DNA of 64,000 nucleotides from Bactericera cockerelli (Eukaryota; Arthropoda; Insecta; Hemiptera; Triozidae): NCBI GenBank assembly GCA_024516035.1, contig CM044963.1:23129676-23193675 (forward strand). Direction: 5' to 3'. Both the position numbers and the translations under genes were made by a program. The notes beneath the pieces are model-generated. The model made no database searches and was not told the DNA's origin. It worked only from the letters and a program-made list of their open reading frames with translations. Positions 10,896-21,359 of the stretch are shown here, piece after piece (position 1 is the first letter of the stretch; the number at the start of each line of letters is the position of its first letter).

Positions 10896-11068
10896 CATTT
10901 TAGCTCAACGGTAAAGGCGGTGGTCTGGTAATTTAGAGGTCGCGGGTTCGAAACCCGGCCGGGACATGACATGTTATCCTCCCATTTGAGATTTTTGACA
11001 CACAATAATACGCCTTACTGCTGGAATAGTGGTACTTAATAGTGTTAATCGTATAGTATTATTATTAC
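10896..11068 (+). mobile_element. tRNA-derived SINE (family B)
   Basis: The head has A-box-like tttagctcaacggt and B-box-like gggttcgaaacccggccgg, and the 5' gtc pairs with 3' gac, so it folds like a degenerate tRNA. The body includes gacatgacatgttatcctcc, then ttactgctggaatagtggta, and an ATT-rich tail. Better-preserved copies occur at 27908-28127 and 43660-43845, both on the minus strand. Confidence 0.75.
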
Positions 11069-11139
11069 TATAGGTTTTTTTGATTCTGATGAGCACTGAC
11101 ACAAGTTAGACAAGTATAGGTCGTTCTTATCGGAACTGA

Positions 11140-11350
11140 CGATGTGGGCCGAATTATGAAAAAATTACCTACATTAAAGATTATAAGCCAGACTTGGGCT
11201 TATGAGGGAATTTCAACCAATCACAACGCACCGAAGTACAACTTGAGGGAGGCTGGCCATATGATAATACGTCTCTAGGTTATTGCTGGTACAATGGGAC
11301 TCATTAGTCCTAATCGGGCAGTATAAATAAGGCGATATATTATTATTATT
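11140..11350 (+). mobile_element. Foldback R fragment followed by a SINE B 3' end
   Basis: At 11146-11255 the words gggccgaattatgaaaa and taagccagact match family R. From about 11256 the sequence matches the SINE B tail: ttattgctggtacaatggga and tcctaatcgggcagtataaa, ending in ATT repeats. One has probably inserted next to the other. Confidence 0.5.
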
Positions 11351-12310
11351 TCTAGTTATCTTATCAATTATGACGGAGGATAAAGGTGTATACAAAGGGT
11401 TTGTTACCAAATTGTATACATCTGTGGAAGCTTTTTACTGTAGGAATTTTCTAACTATGTTTTCTGTTTTCACAATGACTACTTTTTGTATGATCGAATG
11501 GATGTAGGTCGATATTTTTATGATTTTCAGATGATTTATGAAGTTTATGGATGTTAATACCAGTGACAGATATTACTATTGGAACTACTATGACTTTGGT
11601 CTGGTTGTATATCTCTTTAATTTCGATTGCTAGGGGAATATGTATTTTGTGATCTTCTCTTGTTCTTTATAAATGACATTTTTATCTACAGGTACAACTA
11701 CGAGTAAGTCTATTAGATACGTTGTTCGGGCTTTTTTTACAGAAGCCTGGGCGATATCAGATTACTGGCGGTTGTGTGATACTGTTTTGTCGTGTGTTAA
11801 TGTTCTATTCCAGTGTAATTTGTTATTTTTATTTCCTAGGATGCTTTCGGGATTGTATTCGTAGTGTGGAAGTGTTTCTTGGATGAATGGTGGTTTTTTT
11901 GCTATAGTTTATTATCTATTATTATCATTATTGTTATTATTATAACATTATTATTTTAACGCTGTCAAAAACATCATTCCCCTCCCCTCTCTTTCTCTAT
12001 CTCTCTCTTCACCTCCTCTTCCCCCCCCCCCTTCCCCCCGTTGATATCAGATAGCAACAGTTCGCCAGATGCCGCTGAAAAGATATAATCAGCCGGTATA
12101 GTGGTGTGGGTGAATGCTAACACCCAAATGTCTGTTTCTGACTTTTATTGAGTTTCCATGTCACATCATTTCTGCCCCCACCCCTCTTTTATACTCACCC
12201 TCCTCTCTCTTGATCACACATCCCACCCTAACCAAAACTACACACCTCCACCATCCTTGAGTCCTCTTGATCATCTTACAATACTCGTAATGGTAAGCCA
12301 GACTTTTAGC
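11351..12310. other. No gene; pyrimidine-rich patch near 11971-12045
   Basis: It is AT-rich with a (TTA)n patch near 11925 and a CT/C-rich run at 11980-12040. Frames at 11673 and 12158 are short and featureless. Confidence 0.4.
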
Positions 12311-12528
12311 CAGCGTCGATGGCGCGTTGAATGCACCGGTTCCCGTAGGATCAACGAAGTTAAGCAACGTACAGCGAGGTGAAGACTTGGTGATACTGGC
12401 ATACCGGCCCAACAAAGGCTGTGTGAGGTTGATGCGGATAGTAGGTTTGTGAGTTTCCTGCGAATGGAAGGTAACACCCCCGTCGTGATATGACCTTGCT
12501 GTTGAAAACCACGTTAAAACCGAAAAAA
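12311..12528 (+). mobile_element. 5S-rRNA-derived SINE (family F)
   Basis: The head is cagcgtcgatggcgcgttga, then a caccggttc...gtaggatc block, gaagttaagcaacgt and gaagacttggtgat; these follow the order of insect 5S rRNA (GCTGAAT, CGGTTCTCGTCCGATC, GAAGTTAAGCA.CGTC, ACTTGGATG). The body then has ggctgtgtgaggttgat, tcctgcgaatgga and gtcgtgatatgacc, and it ends gttaaaaccgaaaaaa. No coding potential. Transcription by Pol III from the internal 5S-like promoter is inferred. Confidence 0.75.
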
Positions 12529-12602
12529 GCCAGACTGTCCGTCTTGTAAGACTATAGTGCGCTGTGATTGGTTGGAACTCCAACTTGATTATTTTATAAT
12601 TC
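12529..12602. mobile_element. Partial foldback element (family R)
   Basis: agccagactgtccgtctt and gtgctgtgattgg-like words match the element at 18347-18527. It follows the SINE A-tail immediately. Confidence 0.45.
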
Positions 12603-12719
12603 GTCACTACCTAGAGATCAGCGAGTAGACAAGTAGTCAGGATGGATGACTATGAAAAAAAAAGTAGACCAAAGCTGACTGTGGTCGTGGGCGACTTAAA
12701 CCCGGAAGTTTAGCAAAAA

Positions 12720-13095
12720 AAATTTAGAACCTGTGGTTTCATAATCAGAAACTGAGGTCTCAAAATCAGAGACTGTGGTCTCAAAACCAGAATTTGTGGT
12801 CTCACAATCGGAGACTGTTTTTATCGAAATCAAGGGACTGGGATCTCAAAATCAGGGACCGGGATCTCAACATCGGAGACCGTGGTCTCAAAATCAAAAA
12901 CTGTGGTATCATAATCAGAAACTGAGGTCTCAAAATCAGTGACTGGAATCCCTAAATCAGAGACTGTGGCTGTGATCTCAAAATCAGAGACTGTGGTCTC
13001 AAAATCAGAAACTGTGGTCTCACAATCGGAAACTGTGGTCTCAAAATCAGGAGGTCTCAAAATCAGGGACCTGGGTTTCAAAATCATAGGATTCC
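12720..13095. repeat. 21-bp minisatellite
   Basis: About 17 units of a sequence like gactgtggtctcaaaatcaga, with some units deleted or changed. Because 21 is a multiple of three, both strands show artificially open frames (repeats of ETTVSDF or SKSETVV). Confidence 0.9.
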
Positions 13096-13439
13096 AAAGT
13101 ATGGTGGCTAGATTGTTTCAAGGCATGGCCGTGTTTTCCGTTAGAATCAATTTAAATTTTAAATAAGTAAGAAGAAAGTACTCTGATTGTATTCGGACTT
13201 CTGCCAAGCGATAAACCTTCATCGTCAACGCCATTACTTTTTATTGTTTCATCCAACATTACTTCCATAAACCTCTATGACCAAGTTATTCTAGTTGTAT
13301 GAAACCTTCTGTCCTATATTTATTTATCAAGCTTTTCTGGTTGTCAGTAAGTAGTAGTAAGTTTTTTATACTCATAAAGGTTCTTTTATTTCCTAGTTCA
13401 TCATTAACGGACGATACAATAGAAAAGTTAACCATACGT

Positions 13440-13625
13440 TTTTTCGCTCAGTGGTATGTTATTCGCTTGCTATGCGGAAGGTCCCGGGTTGGAGTCTTGA
13501 AGCGTATTAAAAATTTGGTTACAGTTTTCTTTGTAAGGGATAGGTACCCCTAAGTGGGAAGTACTGTGTCACTTCTCGCCCATCACAGGGATGGGCTAGC
13601 AAAACTATAATGTATAAACGAATAC
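13440..13625 (+). mobile_element. SINE A, internally deleted copy
   Basis: gctcagtggtatgtta (A-box region) and ggtcccgggttggagtct (damaged B box) precede ggttacagttttctttgtaa and tgtcacttctcgcccatca. The 3' half is lost. Confidence 0.65.
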
Positions 13626-13672
13626 CTCGTGAGGAAAAATGAGTATAGCTGCTTTATTGTTAGCAGAGACCA

Positions 13673-13747
13673 GTGGCGGAATTATAGGCAAAAATAAGAT
13701 ATTGGGATATTAAAGATACGGAAAAGTCCTATAATTCTGCACTACCC
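13673..13747. mobile_element. Tiny foldback element, about 75 bp
   Basis: agtggcggaattatagg at the left and cctataattctgcactac at the right are inverted copies with one or two mismatches. A minimal MITE or a relic. Confidence 0.5.
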
Positions 13748-14130
13748 ACTAAAATTGTGATAAGTAACAAAAATAAACACATTATTATTATATGTATAAA
13801 CAAATAAGTTAATACGTAGTTCTGCCATTGTCATCTTTACCTAGTTGTGTATGCCATAGACATCAAGGTAGAATAGGATAGCACGATACTCTTATGTCTC
13901 TTATTGATGATCAACCATCAGCTGCCATTGGACCAATGCATAAATTGGCCGAGCCAAGTGACATTTGTGACATACATTACTGTTTGATGGGGTACTTATC
14001 TTATACGAGCGGGATACACATGGCTTTGATAATGTAGAAGATGATGATTTTGACTTTGAAATAATGAATAGAAAAGTCACTTACGAACGGTGAAAACATT
14101 CACTTGATTAGAAAAAAGAATAATACAGGT
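13748..14130. other. No feature recognised
   Basis: AT-rich sequence without recognisable repeats apart from short TTA runs. Confidence 0.4.
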
Positions 14131-14316
14131 TGGATGGAAGAGATTGTCATAGGCAATAACCCCGCCCTTTAGTTAGGACATATATGTATAATTATATTTT
14201 GTTTATTTTTTTCTGTTTATATTTATAATATATTATCAATTTCGTATATTAATTTTTACCATTATTTGTTTGTATATATGTTCTTCTAATTAAGAGTTTA
14301 ATAATAATAATATACA
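14131..14316 (+). mobile_element. LINE 3' end (family J)
   Basis: ggttggatggaagagattgt and aataaccccgccctttagtt precede an AT-rich 3' region and (TAA)n. The hairpin stem is attgtc/ggcaat, with one G-U pair. Confidence 0.7.
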
Positions 14317-14410
14317 GTCGAATCTGTATACATAGTTATATTATAATAATACTTAAGCGACCGAAGTATTTTTTACTCTTATAAATCAGATTTCTAATGT
14401 CTACTTTTTC

Positions 14411-14770
14411 GGTAGTCCCTCCCCCATATATAATGTAAACTTTCCATACCCCCAATCTTGCCATACTCCCCTCTAATCTCTATATTCCATACCCCCCATT
14501 ATCTATACTTTCCATACTACCCTCTAATCTCTACTTTCCATACCACCCATAAGCTATACATTCCATACCCCCCATAATCTCTACTTTCCATACTCCCCAT
14601 AATCTACACTTTCTATACCCCCCATAATCTCTACTTTCCATACTGCCCTCTAATCTCTATATTCCATACTCCCCATAATCTGTACTTTCCATACCCCCCA
14701 TAATCTCTACTTTCCATAGCTCCCTCTAATCTCTACTTTCCATACCCCCCAGCATAATCTACACTTTTCA
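14411..14770. repeat. 24-bp minisatellite
   Basis: About 14 units of a sequence like ctactttccatacccccca followed by taatct. Strongly pyrimidine-rich on the plus strand. Confidence 0.9.
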
Positions 14771-14899
14771 TCAGTCGTCCCTGATGTCTGTCCTACTAAC
14801 ACAAGTAGTGACGTTATCAGCACTGATAACGCGTCCATAAAACTAATGGCCACACTAGTCCATAAGGGTCAGGACACTCAGAGTGTACACCATTCCCAC

Positions 14900-15525
14900 A
14901 CTCGATCACTCCAAGTGTGCAGCTGTGTACTGAGTCCTGGGACTTGGACTAAAGATCAGTGGCGCAGAGTAGTTCTGCGAACAGTAGACCTCACTCTGAA
15001 ATTAGAGACCTACAAGTGTGCAGCTGTGTACTGAGTCCTGGGACTTGGACTAAAGATCAGTGGCGCAGAGTAGTTCTGCGAACAGTAGACCTCACTCTGA
15101 AGTTAGAGACACACATGTGTGCAGCTGTGTACTAGGTTGTGGACTTGGACTTAAGATCAGTCATCAGTGGAGGGTAGTTCTGTGAACGGTAAACCTCATT
15201 CTGAATTTAGAGACACACGTGTGCAGCTGTGTTCTAGGTTGTGATTACTTTTACTAAAGATCAGTGGAGGGTAGTTCTGTGAACAGTAGACTTCATTCTG
15301 AAGTGAGAGACATACATACATAGTAAAACCCTGGTCCTGACTACCTTAAATCAGGTCACAATAGATCAAAATAGATGTCGGTGTGATAATTGATGCTTCT
15401 GACACTCCAACCAGTCTATAATAAAAAGGGACAAGTACTTGGACTAAAGATCAGTGGAGAGTAGTTCTGCGAACATTAGACCTCATTCTGAAGTTAGAGA
15501 CAAACATGTGTGCAGCTGTGTGCTA
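14900..15525. repeat. 101-bp tandem repeat, 4 clear copies plus dispersed pieces
   Basis: gcagctgtgt starts at 14919, 15020, 15121, 15223 and 15512. The first units are nearly identical and include gacttggactaaagatcagt and tagttctgcgaacagtaga. Between the fourth and fifth copies the array is broken by about 190 bp of other sequence. Confidence 0.85.
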
Positions 15526-16065
15526 GGACCAAAGATCAGTGGCAAAATTCCCAATCTTGAAACCTTTGACTATGGTTAGTTGGTAGGTTAATATAGAGAT
15601 ATTTATGTGTTTGTTTTAAAATTGTACATGCATGGTTGGGTGAGAGAGATTGTCAATTCTTCGCCACTAGTTTTTTCTATGTACATCGCAATTAATCCAA
15701 GTGTCCACGATTCATTCAAAAAAGAACACGTGTGTCCTGACATCTTCGGGTTTTTAATCGGCACTTTACGTATTGGTGACCCTCCTACGGAACTATGATA
15801 TCTACACAGTTTACCACTACTGGATACTACATAATTATTTATGTACTTACTATATAACTATATATGTTCATGTACATATAGGTATATCTGTGAAGCATAT
15901 AGTCTATGACTCCCACAGCTGACGAACTATGTAATGCATGAGTATCTACAAACATCTTTTCCTTAGGAAGTCACACATAACGGACCATCCTCTGGATCAG
16001 TGTAGGTCTCGCAAAGTCACGAAGTTTAAGAAGCAAACTATTGTACACTGAAAATATCACCACCA
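15526..16065. other. No feature recognised
   Basis: A 63-codon frame at 15607-15798 has no recognisable domain. The rest is AT-rich. Confidence 0.4.
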
Positions 16066-16110
16066 AAGATTTTTTTTTTTTTTTTTTTTCGGTTTAACGG
16101 CGCTTTAACT
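16066..16110 (-). repeat. SINE 3' terminus (family P)
   Basis: A T run followed by cggtttaacggcgcttta; on the minus strand this is taaagcgccgttaaaccg plus an A tail. Matching termini occur at 26990-27048 and 55432-55490. Confidence 0.55.
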
Positions 16111-16369
16111 AGCTCAAAGATTTTTCCAAGTGCGGAAAGCATGATTTTTCAATAATAGAAGAGATGCTTTTCTAAGAAGCGAATGAAATTACTATTATTT
16201 TTATATTTTTACAGTACATTTTGATTGTAATATCAATACCAAAAAAAAATTTCCAAGAGCGGAAAACATATTTTTGAGAAAAGATCTTTTTCCAAGTACA
16301 GTAGATATGTTTTTTTAAGTATGGAAGGGATGTTCTAGGTCAGAATCCGTAAGCTTCCTATGTCCTAAA

Positions 16370-17459
16370 CCCTTTGACGCCGGAATTAATTTGGCCGGGG
16401 GAAAAAAATTGCAACCAACTTTTTTTTCATCCTGATGGTTTTCTAAGACTTTTGGCGTTGGTTTCAGCTTTCTAGCTTTTACCGGTAAAAAGTTATGAAT
16501 CCGTGTCGAAAACGACACACCGGGCTTTAAAGGAACAAGAATGTAGAAAAAACTGATTTTGTTAAAAAAGTATAAAATGACGATTTTTTAGTGAATTTAA
16601 AACGAGTATTTTAAGGAGAACGTTAGTGATGATGGGAATGGGAATGGGCGCTACAATAGGTGGGCTAAGTCTAGCACTAGCTGCAGTTGTGATAGGAATG
16701 GGAGCTAAAATAGGTGGGCTGGGTCTAGCACTAGCTGCAGTTGTGATAGGAATGGGAGCTACAATAGGAGGGCTGGGTCTGGCACTAGCTGCAGTTGTGA
16801 TAGGAATGTGAGCTACAATTAGGAGGGCTGGGTCTAGCACTAGCTGCACTTGTGATAGGAATGGGAGCTACAATATAGGAGGGCTGGGTCTAGCACTAGC
16901 TGCAGTTGTGATAGGAATGGGAGCTACAATAGGAGGGCTGGGTCTAGCATTAGCTGCGTAGTGGTATATTGTCACTCATTTTCCTAGTTTTGACTCAATA
17001 ATCAATCTAAAATCAGAAGAAATCAGGAAAAAACAGTTCAATTATTTCTTTGGAAAAAACGTTCTTTTAATACCGGATGTGTCGTTTTCGACACGGCAGA
17101 AAATTAGACAAAAGCAGCTACCTACCAATTAATTATTACAATTTTCTTTAAAAATATATGTTAATAAGCATATTAGCTACCTCTATTAATTTTTTCAGTA
17201 AAATAATCGACCAGGAAACACAAGAAATAACTTATCAAAGTCGGTAAAACTCCATGCGATGATGCACTCTCGAAATCTCAGCAACAAATGAAAATTTAGA
17301 AATGTAAACAAAACAATTCAAAAATCGCGCTGGATGGATTTGAAGATAAGAAGTCAAGGAACTGTTTCACACTGAAACGATAATGATACTGTATTCTAGT
17401 GAATAATTATTGAATCTCAAAGTACCTGTGTCGAAAACAACACGCTCGGCGTCAAAGGG
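16370..17459. mobile_element. piggyBac-like non-autonomous element, 1090 bp
   Basis: The left end is ccctttgacgccgg and the right end is cggcgtcaaaggg, inverted copies of 13 bp. The right end abuts TTAA (17460-17463), the obligate piggyBac target; the left flank is TAAA, one change away. Three near-identical 16-bp palindromes lie inside: gtgtcgaaaacgacac at 16503 and its equivalents at 17079 and 17428, the outer right one adjoining the inverted repeat. No transposase frame. The family call is from the TTAA target and TIR style. Confidence 0.75.
16632..16965. repeat. 54-bp minisatellite inside the piggyBac-like element
   Basis: About six 54-bp units with gggctgggtctagcactagc, then a ctgcagttgtgatagga part and a gggagctacaata part. 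The unit is a multiple of three and encodes an 18-residue Gly/Ala/Val/Leu-rich repeat on the plus strand before a stop at 16811; there is no reason to think it is translated. Confidence 0.9.
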
Positions 17460-17468
17460 TTAAGTCCT

Positions 17469-17489
17469 ACCACCCCCCCCCCCCCCCCC
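17469..17489. repeat. C homopolymer
   Basis: A run of about 20 C just right of the piggyBac-like element. Its length is unreliable. Confidence 0.8.
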
Positions 17490-17529
17490 TATTGATCACA
17501 CCCGTTCAGGCTGATTTAGACAATGGAAA

Positions 17530-18095
17530 TATCCCCCCCCCCAACCTCTTTCTCTCTTTTAATCTCTATTTCTCTCTCCTAATCTCTATTTCTCTCACCT
17601 AATCTCTATTTCTCTCCCTAATCTCTATTTCTCTCTCCTAATCTCTATTTCTCTCTCCTAATCCCTATTTCTCTCTTCTAATCTCTATTTCTCTCTGATA
17701 ATCTCCATTTCTCTCTCCTAATCCCTATTTCTCTCTCCTAATCTCTATTTCTCTCTCCTAATCTCTATTTCCTCTCCTAATCTCTATTTCTCTCTCCTAA
17801 TCTCTATTTCTCTCTCCTAATCTCTATTTCTCTCTCCTAATCCCTATTTCTCTCTTCTAATCTCTATTTCTCTCTCCTAATCTCTATTTCTCTCTCCTAA
17901 TCTCTATTTCTCTCTCCTAATCCCTATTTCTCTCTTCTAATCTCTATTTCTCTCTGATAATCTCCATTTCTCTCTCCTAATCCCTATTTCTCTCTCCTAA
18001 TCCCTATTTCTCTCTTCTAATCTCTATTTCTCTCTCCTAATCTCTATTTCTCTCTCCTAATCTCCATTTTTCTCTTCTAAACTCTATTTCTCTAT
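17530..18095. repeat. 20-bp pyrimidine minisatellite
   Basis: About 27 units of aatctctatttctctctcct with small changes (ccctattt, ctccattt, gataatct variants). Longer blocks of several units are repeated inside the array, so it grew partly by multi-unit duplication. Confidence 0.95.
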
Positions 18096-18346
18096 ATTAT
18101 GTTCCTGTAACCCCTTTCCTCTCTCTTCCGCTTTCTTTTTGTGCCCGCTTGCGGCTACGTCTGTCGGCCAGGCGCAGACCACTTCTTTAATGTATTTTCA
18201 ATGGGGTGACTTTGCCCGATGGGTTGCGAGACGCAAGCCTTGCTTCCTGGGTTCCCAGTCACCCACTCTTCAGAGTCTTAGCTTCCTGGGTCTCTAGTCA
18301 CAGCGTCAGACGCGGCCACAAAAATCGTGGGGGGGGGGGGGGGGGG
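18096..18346. other. Unique-looking GC-richer stretch ending in a G run
   Basis: It contains repeated words (cttcctgggt at 18245 and 18282) and a G homopolymer at 18329-18346. Nothing coding recognised. Confidence 0.4.
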
Positions 18347-18527
18347 AATTGTAGCTTTAAGACCGAATAACGAGTATAAAACAGGATTAAAGTTAAAATA
18401 AGCCAGACTGTCCCTTAAGTTTACCCACAGTGTGCTGTGATAGGATGAAACTCAGATTTGAGGGCGTGTCTGAGCGTCTGGCTTATCTTAAATATAATCC
18501 TGTTTTATAATTCCACCATATTGCCCA
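18347..18527. mobile_element. Foldback element (family R), best copy
   Basis: Left: ataaaacaggattaaagtt, then ataagccagactg. Right: gtctggcttatctt, then aatcctgttttataattcc. The two halves are inverted copies over about 45 bp each. The centre holds cagtgtgctgtgatagga. Relatives at 188, 11140 and 12529. Confidence 0.7.
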
Positions 18528-19450
18528 GCCACTTTAAATTTTTAGAGTCATTTAGAAAATATATTTGATTTCAGAAGTAAAATTTGGCGATCGTGAAAGC
18601 TAAAAAATCCTAAAAAGAGCCAAAAAAAAAGGGCCGGTTGATAAATTTTAATTAAAACCTATCGAGTAGGGTAGTGAATGAAAGGTCTCGTTGTCCTCAT
18701 GCTTGATTGAACATTTATAATGCGATGGTTGAATCTGTGTGAGGTTTACAGTTCACAGAACCACTAGTTTAACTGAATTTTAACTTTAATCCTGTTTCAT
18801 CATTTGGCACCAAGTCTTGGAAATAGAATGTCTGTCGTAAAGTCACCTATAAAAAGAAACCCTCTGTCCATCGAGAGAGGAGGAAGAGAAAGCGCATCTG
18901 GCGCTATTAATTCTGCATTCGAAATCAGTGCACTTTCCTCGGTAGGGAAAAAAGAGGGGAGTGGGGGAGCTTTAAAAGCTAAAAGCTTCGGAAAATTAAA
19001 TGAAATATTCAGTGTGTTGTCGGAGTGAAACCCGTGAAATGAAACGAATACAAGACGGATGCTTTTCCACCCTCTTATTTTGTGGATGTGCAGTTGTACA
19101 GGGTTATATAGGCACAATCGATAGAAGAAATCGAGATCTTAAGTCATGACCTAAGCAATAGTTTCCCTATTTAAAGCAATACCCAAAATTCAAAGATCAA
19201 ACAAATAGCACGACAAGGATACCAATAACAAAAGTCGTGTTTTTTTAATTTTTGAGCAATTATGACATACCTAGTAAAAAATTGTGATGTCTAATTATTC
19301 AGGATTACATTTGCCATCGTCTTAAAAGGGTGAAAAACTCCACCTCTTGCCCTGAAAAGGCGTTTTGAAGCCTCAGCTGGGTCAAATTTCCTGACAAAAC
19401 AGTCGTGGTTTTGGAATAATTTCTGATAAGAGTATAAAGTATTAAAAGCC
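18528..19450. other. No gene recognised; another R terminus at 18775-18800
   Basis: taactttaatcctgtttcat at 18779 matches the R terminus. Frames on both strands at 18800-19117 are of similar length and have no recognisable domain, so neither is called a gene. Confidence 0.4.
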
Positions 19451-19669
19451 ACAGTCGATGGTGCGTTGAATGCACCGGTTCTCGTAGGATTACCGAAGTT
19501 ATGCAACGTCCAGCGGGATGGAGACTTTGTGATGCTGGTATTCCAGCTGAATCCAGGCTGGGTGAGGTTCATTTGAGTAGCTGGTATGTGAGTTTTCAGC
19601 GAATGGACGGTATACCTCCGTCGTGATATGACCATGCAGTTGAAAGCGACGTTAAACCAAAAGAAAATA
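19451..19669 (+). mobile_element. 5S-rRNA-derived SINE (family F)
   Basis: The head has gtgcgttgaatgcaccggtt, ctcgtaggattaccgaagtt and atgcaacgtcc, close to the 5S rRNA order. The body has aatccaggctgggtgagg, cagcgaatgg and gtcgtgatatgaccatgc; the end is gcgacgttaaaccaaaag. It runs straight into the palindrome at 19647-19701. Confidence 0.75.
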
Positions 19670-19701
19670 AATATTATTTATTTTCTTTTGGTTTAACGTC
19701 G
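19647..19701. repeat. 55-bp palindrome made from the SINE 3' end
   Basis: cgacgttaaaccaaaagaaa and its exact reverse complement meet at about 19674 with an ATTTATT-like centre. The SINE's last 20 bases are therefore present twice in opposite orientation. Confidence 0.9.
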
Positions 19702-20029
19702 ATAAATTTTTGTACACAAATGCGGATAGGTCTAAAAACAGGTGCCGCTCCCCGAAATCACGCTAGATACAAATCTAGCTACATTAAATCGCAATTAAGC
19801 AATTGATTGCTACAGAGTTGGTCCCATCTTTTTCTCTAGTGTCATTCGCAACCACCCTGTATACACCTGCATCACTTCAACCAACGTGAACATTTCGAGG
19901 GCGCCCCCTTCCACCCTGTTTGTATCAGGGACTGAGGCGAGTCCCTCCACGGCGTAACTTATTGATCTTCTGACTTGGAGTGACTTTTCCACAACCCCTT
20001 TCCCTTCCCTTCCTGCTTTCCCCCGCCAC
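19702..20029. other. No feature recognised
   Basis: Unassigned sequence leading into the purine-rich array. Confidence 0.4.
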
Positions 20030-20685
20030 TTTTCTGGGAAGAGGTGAGGAGGAAGTGAAGAGGTGCGGAGGGGAGAGGGAAGAGGTGGAGAGGGAGGGGA
20101 GAGTTGGGGAGCAAGCAAAAAGGTGCGGAAGGGGGAGGGAAGAGGCGGAGAGGAATCAAAGAGGTGGGGATCGAGGGAGGGGAGAGGTGAGGAGGAAGCG
20201 AAAAAGTGCGGAGGGGAGAGGGAAGAGGTGGAGAGGGATCAAAGAGATGGGGAGGGAGGGAAGGGGGAGTTGGGGAGGGAGCGAAGAGGTGCGGAAGGGA
20301 GAGGGAAGAGGTGGAGAGAGATCAAAGAGGTGGGGAGGGAGGGAGGGGAGAGTTGAGGAGGAAGCGAAGAGGTAAAGAGGGGAGAGGGAAGAGGTGGAGA
20401 GGGATCAAAGAGATGGGGAGGGAGGGAAGGGGGAGTTGGGGAGGGAGCGAAGAGGTGCGGAAGGGAGAGGGAAGAGGTGGAGAGGGATCTAAGAGTTGGG
20501 GAGAGAGGGAGGGGAGAGTTGGGGAGGAAGCGAAGAGGTAAAGAGGGAAGAGGTGGAGAGGGATCAAAGAGGTGGGGCGGGAGCGAAGAGTTGGGGAGGG
20601 AGAGGAGAAGGAGGGAGGGAGGAAGGAGAATTTTCTTCTTGAGGAGAAGGAGAAGGAAAAAGAGAAAAACCTATGAGAGGAAATT
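20030..20685 (+). repeat. Purine-rich (GGA/GAA) tandem array
   Basis: More than 600 bp almost devoid of pyrimidines. Short units (gggaagaggtggagagggat) are embedded in higher-order units of roughly 140-180 bp. Long frames of Arg/Gly/Glu or Pro/Leu/Ser on either strand are composition artefacts. Confidence 0.9.
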
Positions 20686-20720
20686 TTGAAGAACTAGATA
20701 GATAGTAACAAGGTTCGTTT

Positions 20721-20950
20721 TGACAAGGTTTTTTTTTTTTAATTTGGGTTTTAACGTTGCTTTCAACTACATGGTCATATCACGACGGTGATGTTACTCT
20801 CTAATCATAGGAAACAAACCTGCTACTCATATTAACCTAGGTTGGGTTGGGCTGGAATGCCAGTATCACGAAATCTTCACTTCACTGGACGTTGCTTTAC
20901 ATTGGTGATACTACGAGAACCGGTCCATTCAACGCGCCATCGACGCTCGC
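20721..20950 (-). mobile_element. 5S-derived SINE (family F) with target duplication
   Basis: The minus-strand copy starts near cgtcgatggcgcgttgaatg (complement of 20931-20950) and ends in an A tail (T run from 20728). It is flanked by caaggttt on both sides. The flanking sequence (gaagaactaga, then gacaaggtttgatgtaccct) recurs without the SINE at 21130-21190, giving an empty-site comparison. Confidence 0.8.
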
Positions 20951-21245
20951 CGGCAAGGTTTGACGTACCCTTTACTAATTGCTGAGGTATTTGTAGATAA
21001 AGTACAAATTTTACAAGAAAAGAGGGAAGGGGATGATAAATTCGAGGGTAAAGGAGGTATTCGAGGGTAAAGGTAAAGGGAGGGTAGAAGAGGTGGAGCA
21101 GAGAGGGAGACGTATGAGAGGGTTTTTTGAAGAACTAGACTGATAGAAGCAATGTTTGTTCTGACAAGGTTTGATGTACCCTTTACTTTTTTTCTGAGGG
21201 GAAATTGTAGAGAATGTACAACTTTTACAAGATAATAGCGTTTTT
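20951..21245 (+). repeat. Flank of the purine array, duplicated
   Basis: 21121-21240 repeats the sequence on both sides of the SINE at 20721-20950: gaagaactaga, ctgacaaggtttgatgtacc, a gtacaa-ttttacaaga block. It records a duplication of the array edge before the SINE inserted. Confidence 0.75.
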
Positions 21246-21359
21246 TATGACTAACTTATTACTCTTATGAGACATGAGCTTTCCTCAGCCACAGAGGTGA
21301 GTTGTGGTGACGTGTTAGAATGGGAGAGGAGGTGATCTAATGGGAGATGGGGTGAAAAT

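Noticed and set aside
10896..10966. tRNA gene at gtcattttagctcaacgg ... gggacatgac
   Set aside because: A and B boxes are present but stems are degenerate and the sequence continues into a SINE body repeated elsewhere.
12830..13166. Frames with ETTVSDF or SKSETVV repeats
   Set aside because: Produced by the 21-bp minisatellite.
18800..19117. 105-codon minus and 74-codon plus frames
   Set aside because: They overlap on opposite strands, neither has a recognisable domain or codon bias that I can see.
19980..20689. Several 70-130-codon frames rich in Arg/Gly/Glu or Pro/Leu/Ser
   Set aside because: Composition artefacts of the purine-rich array.
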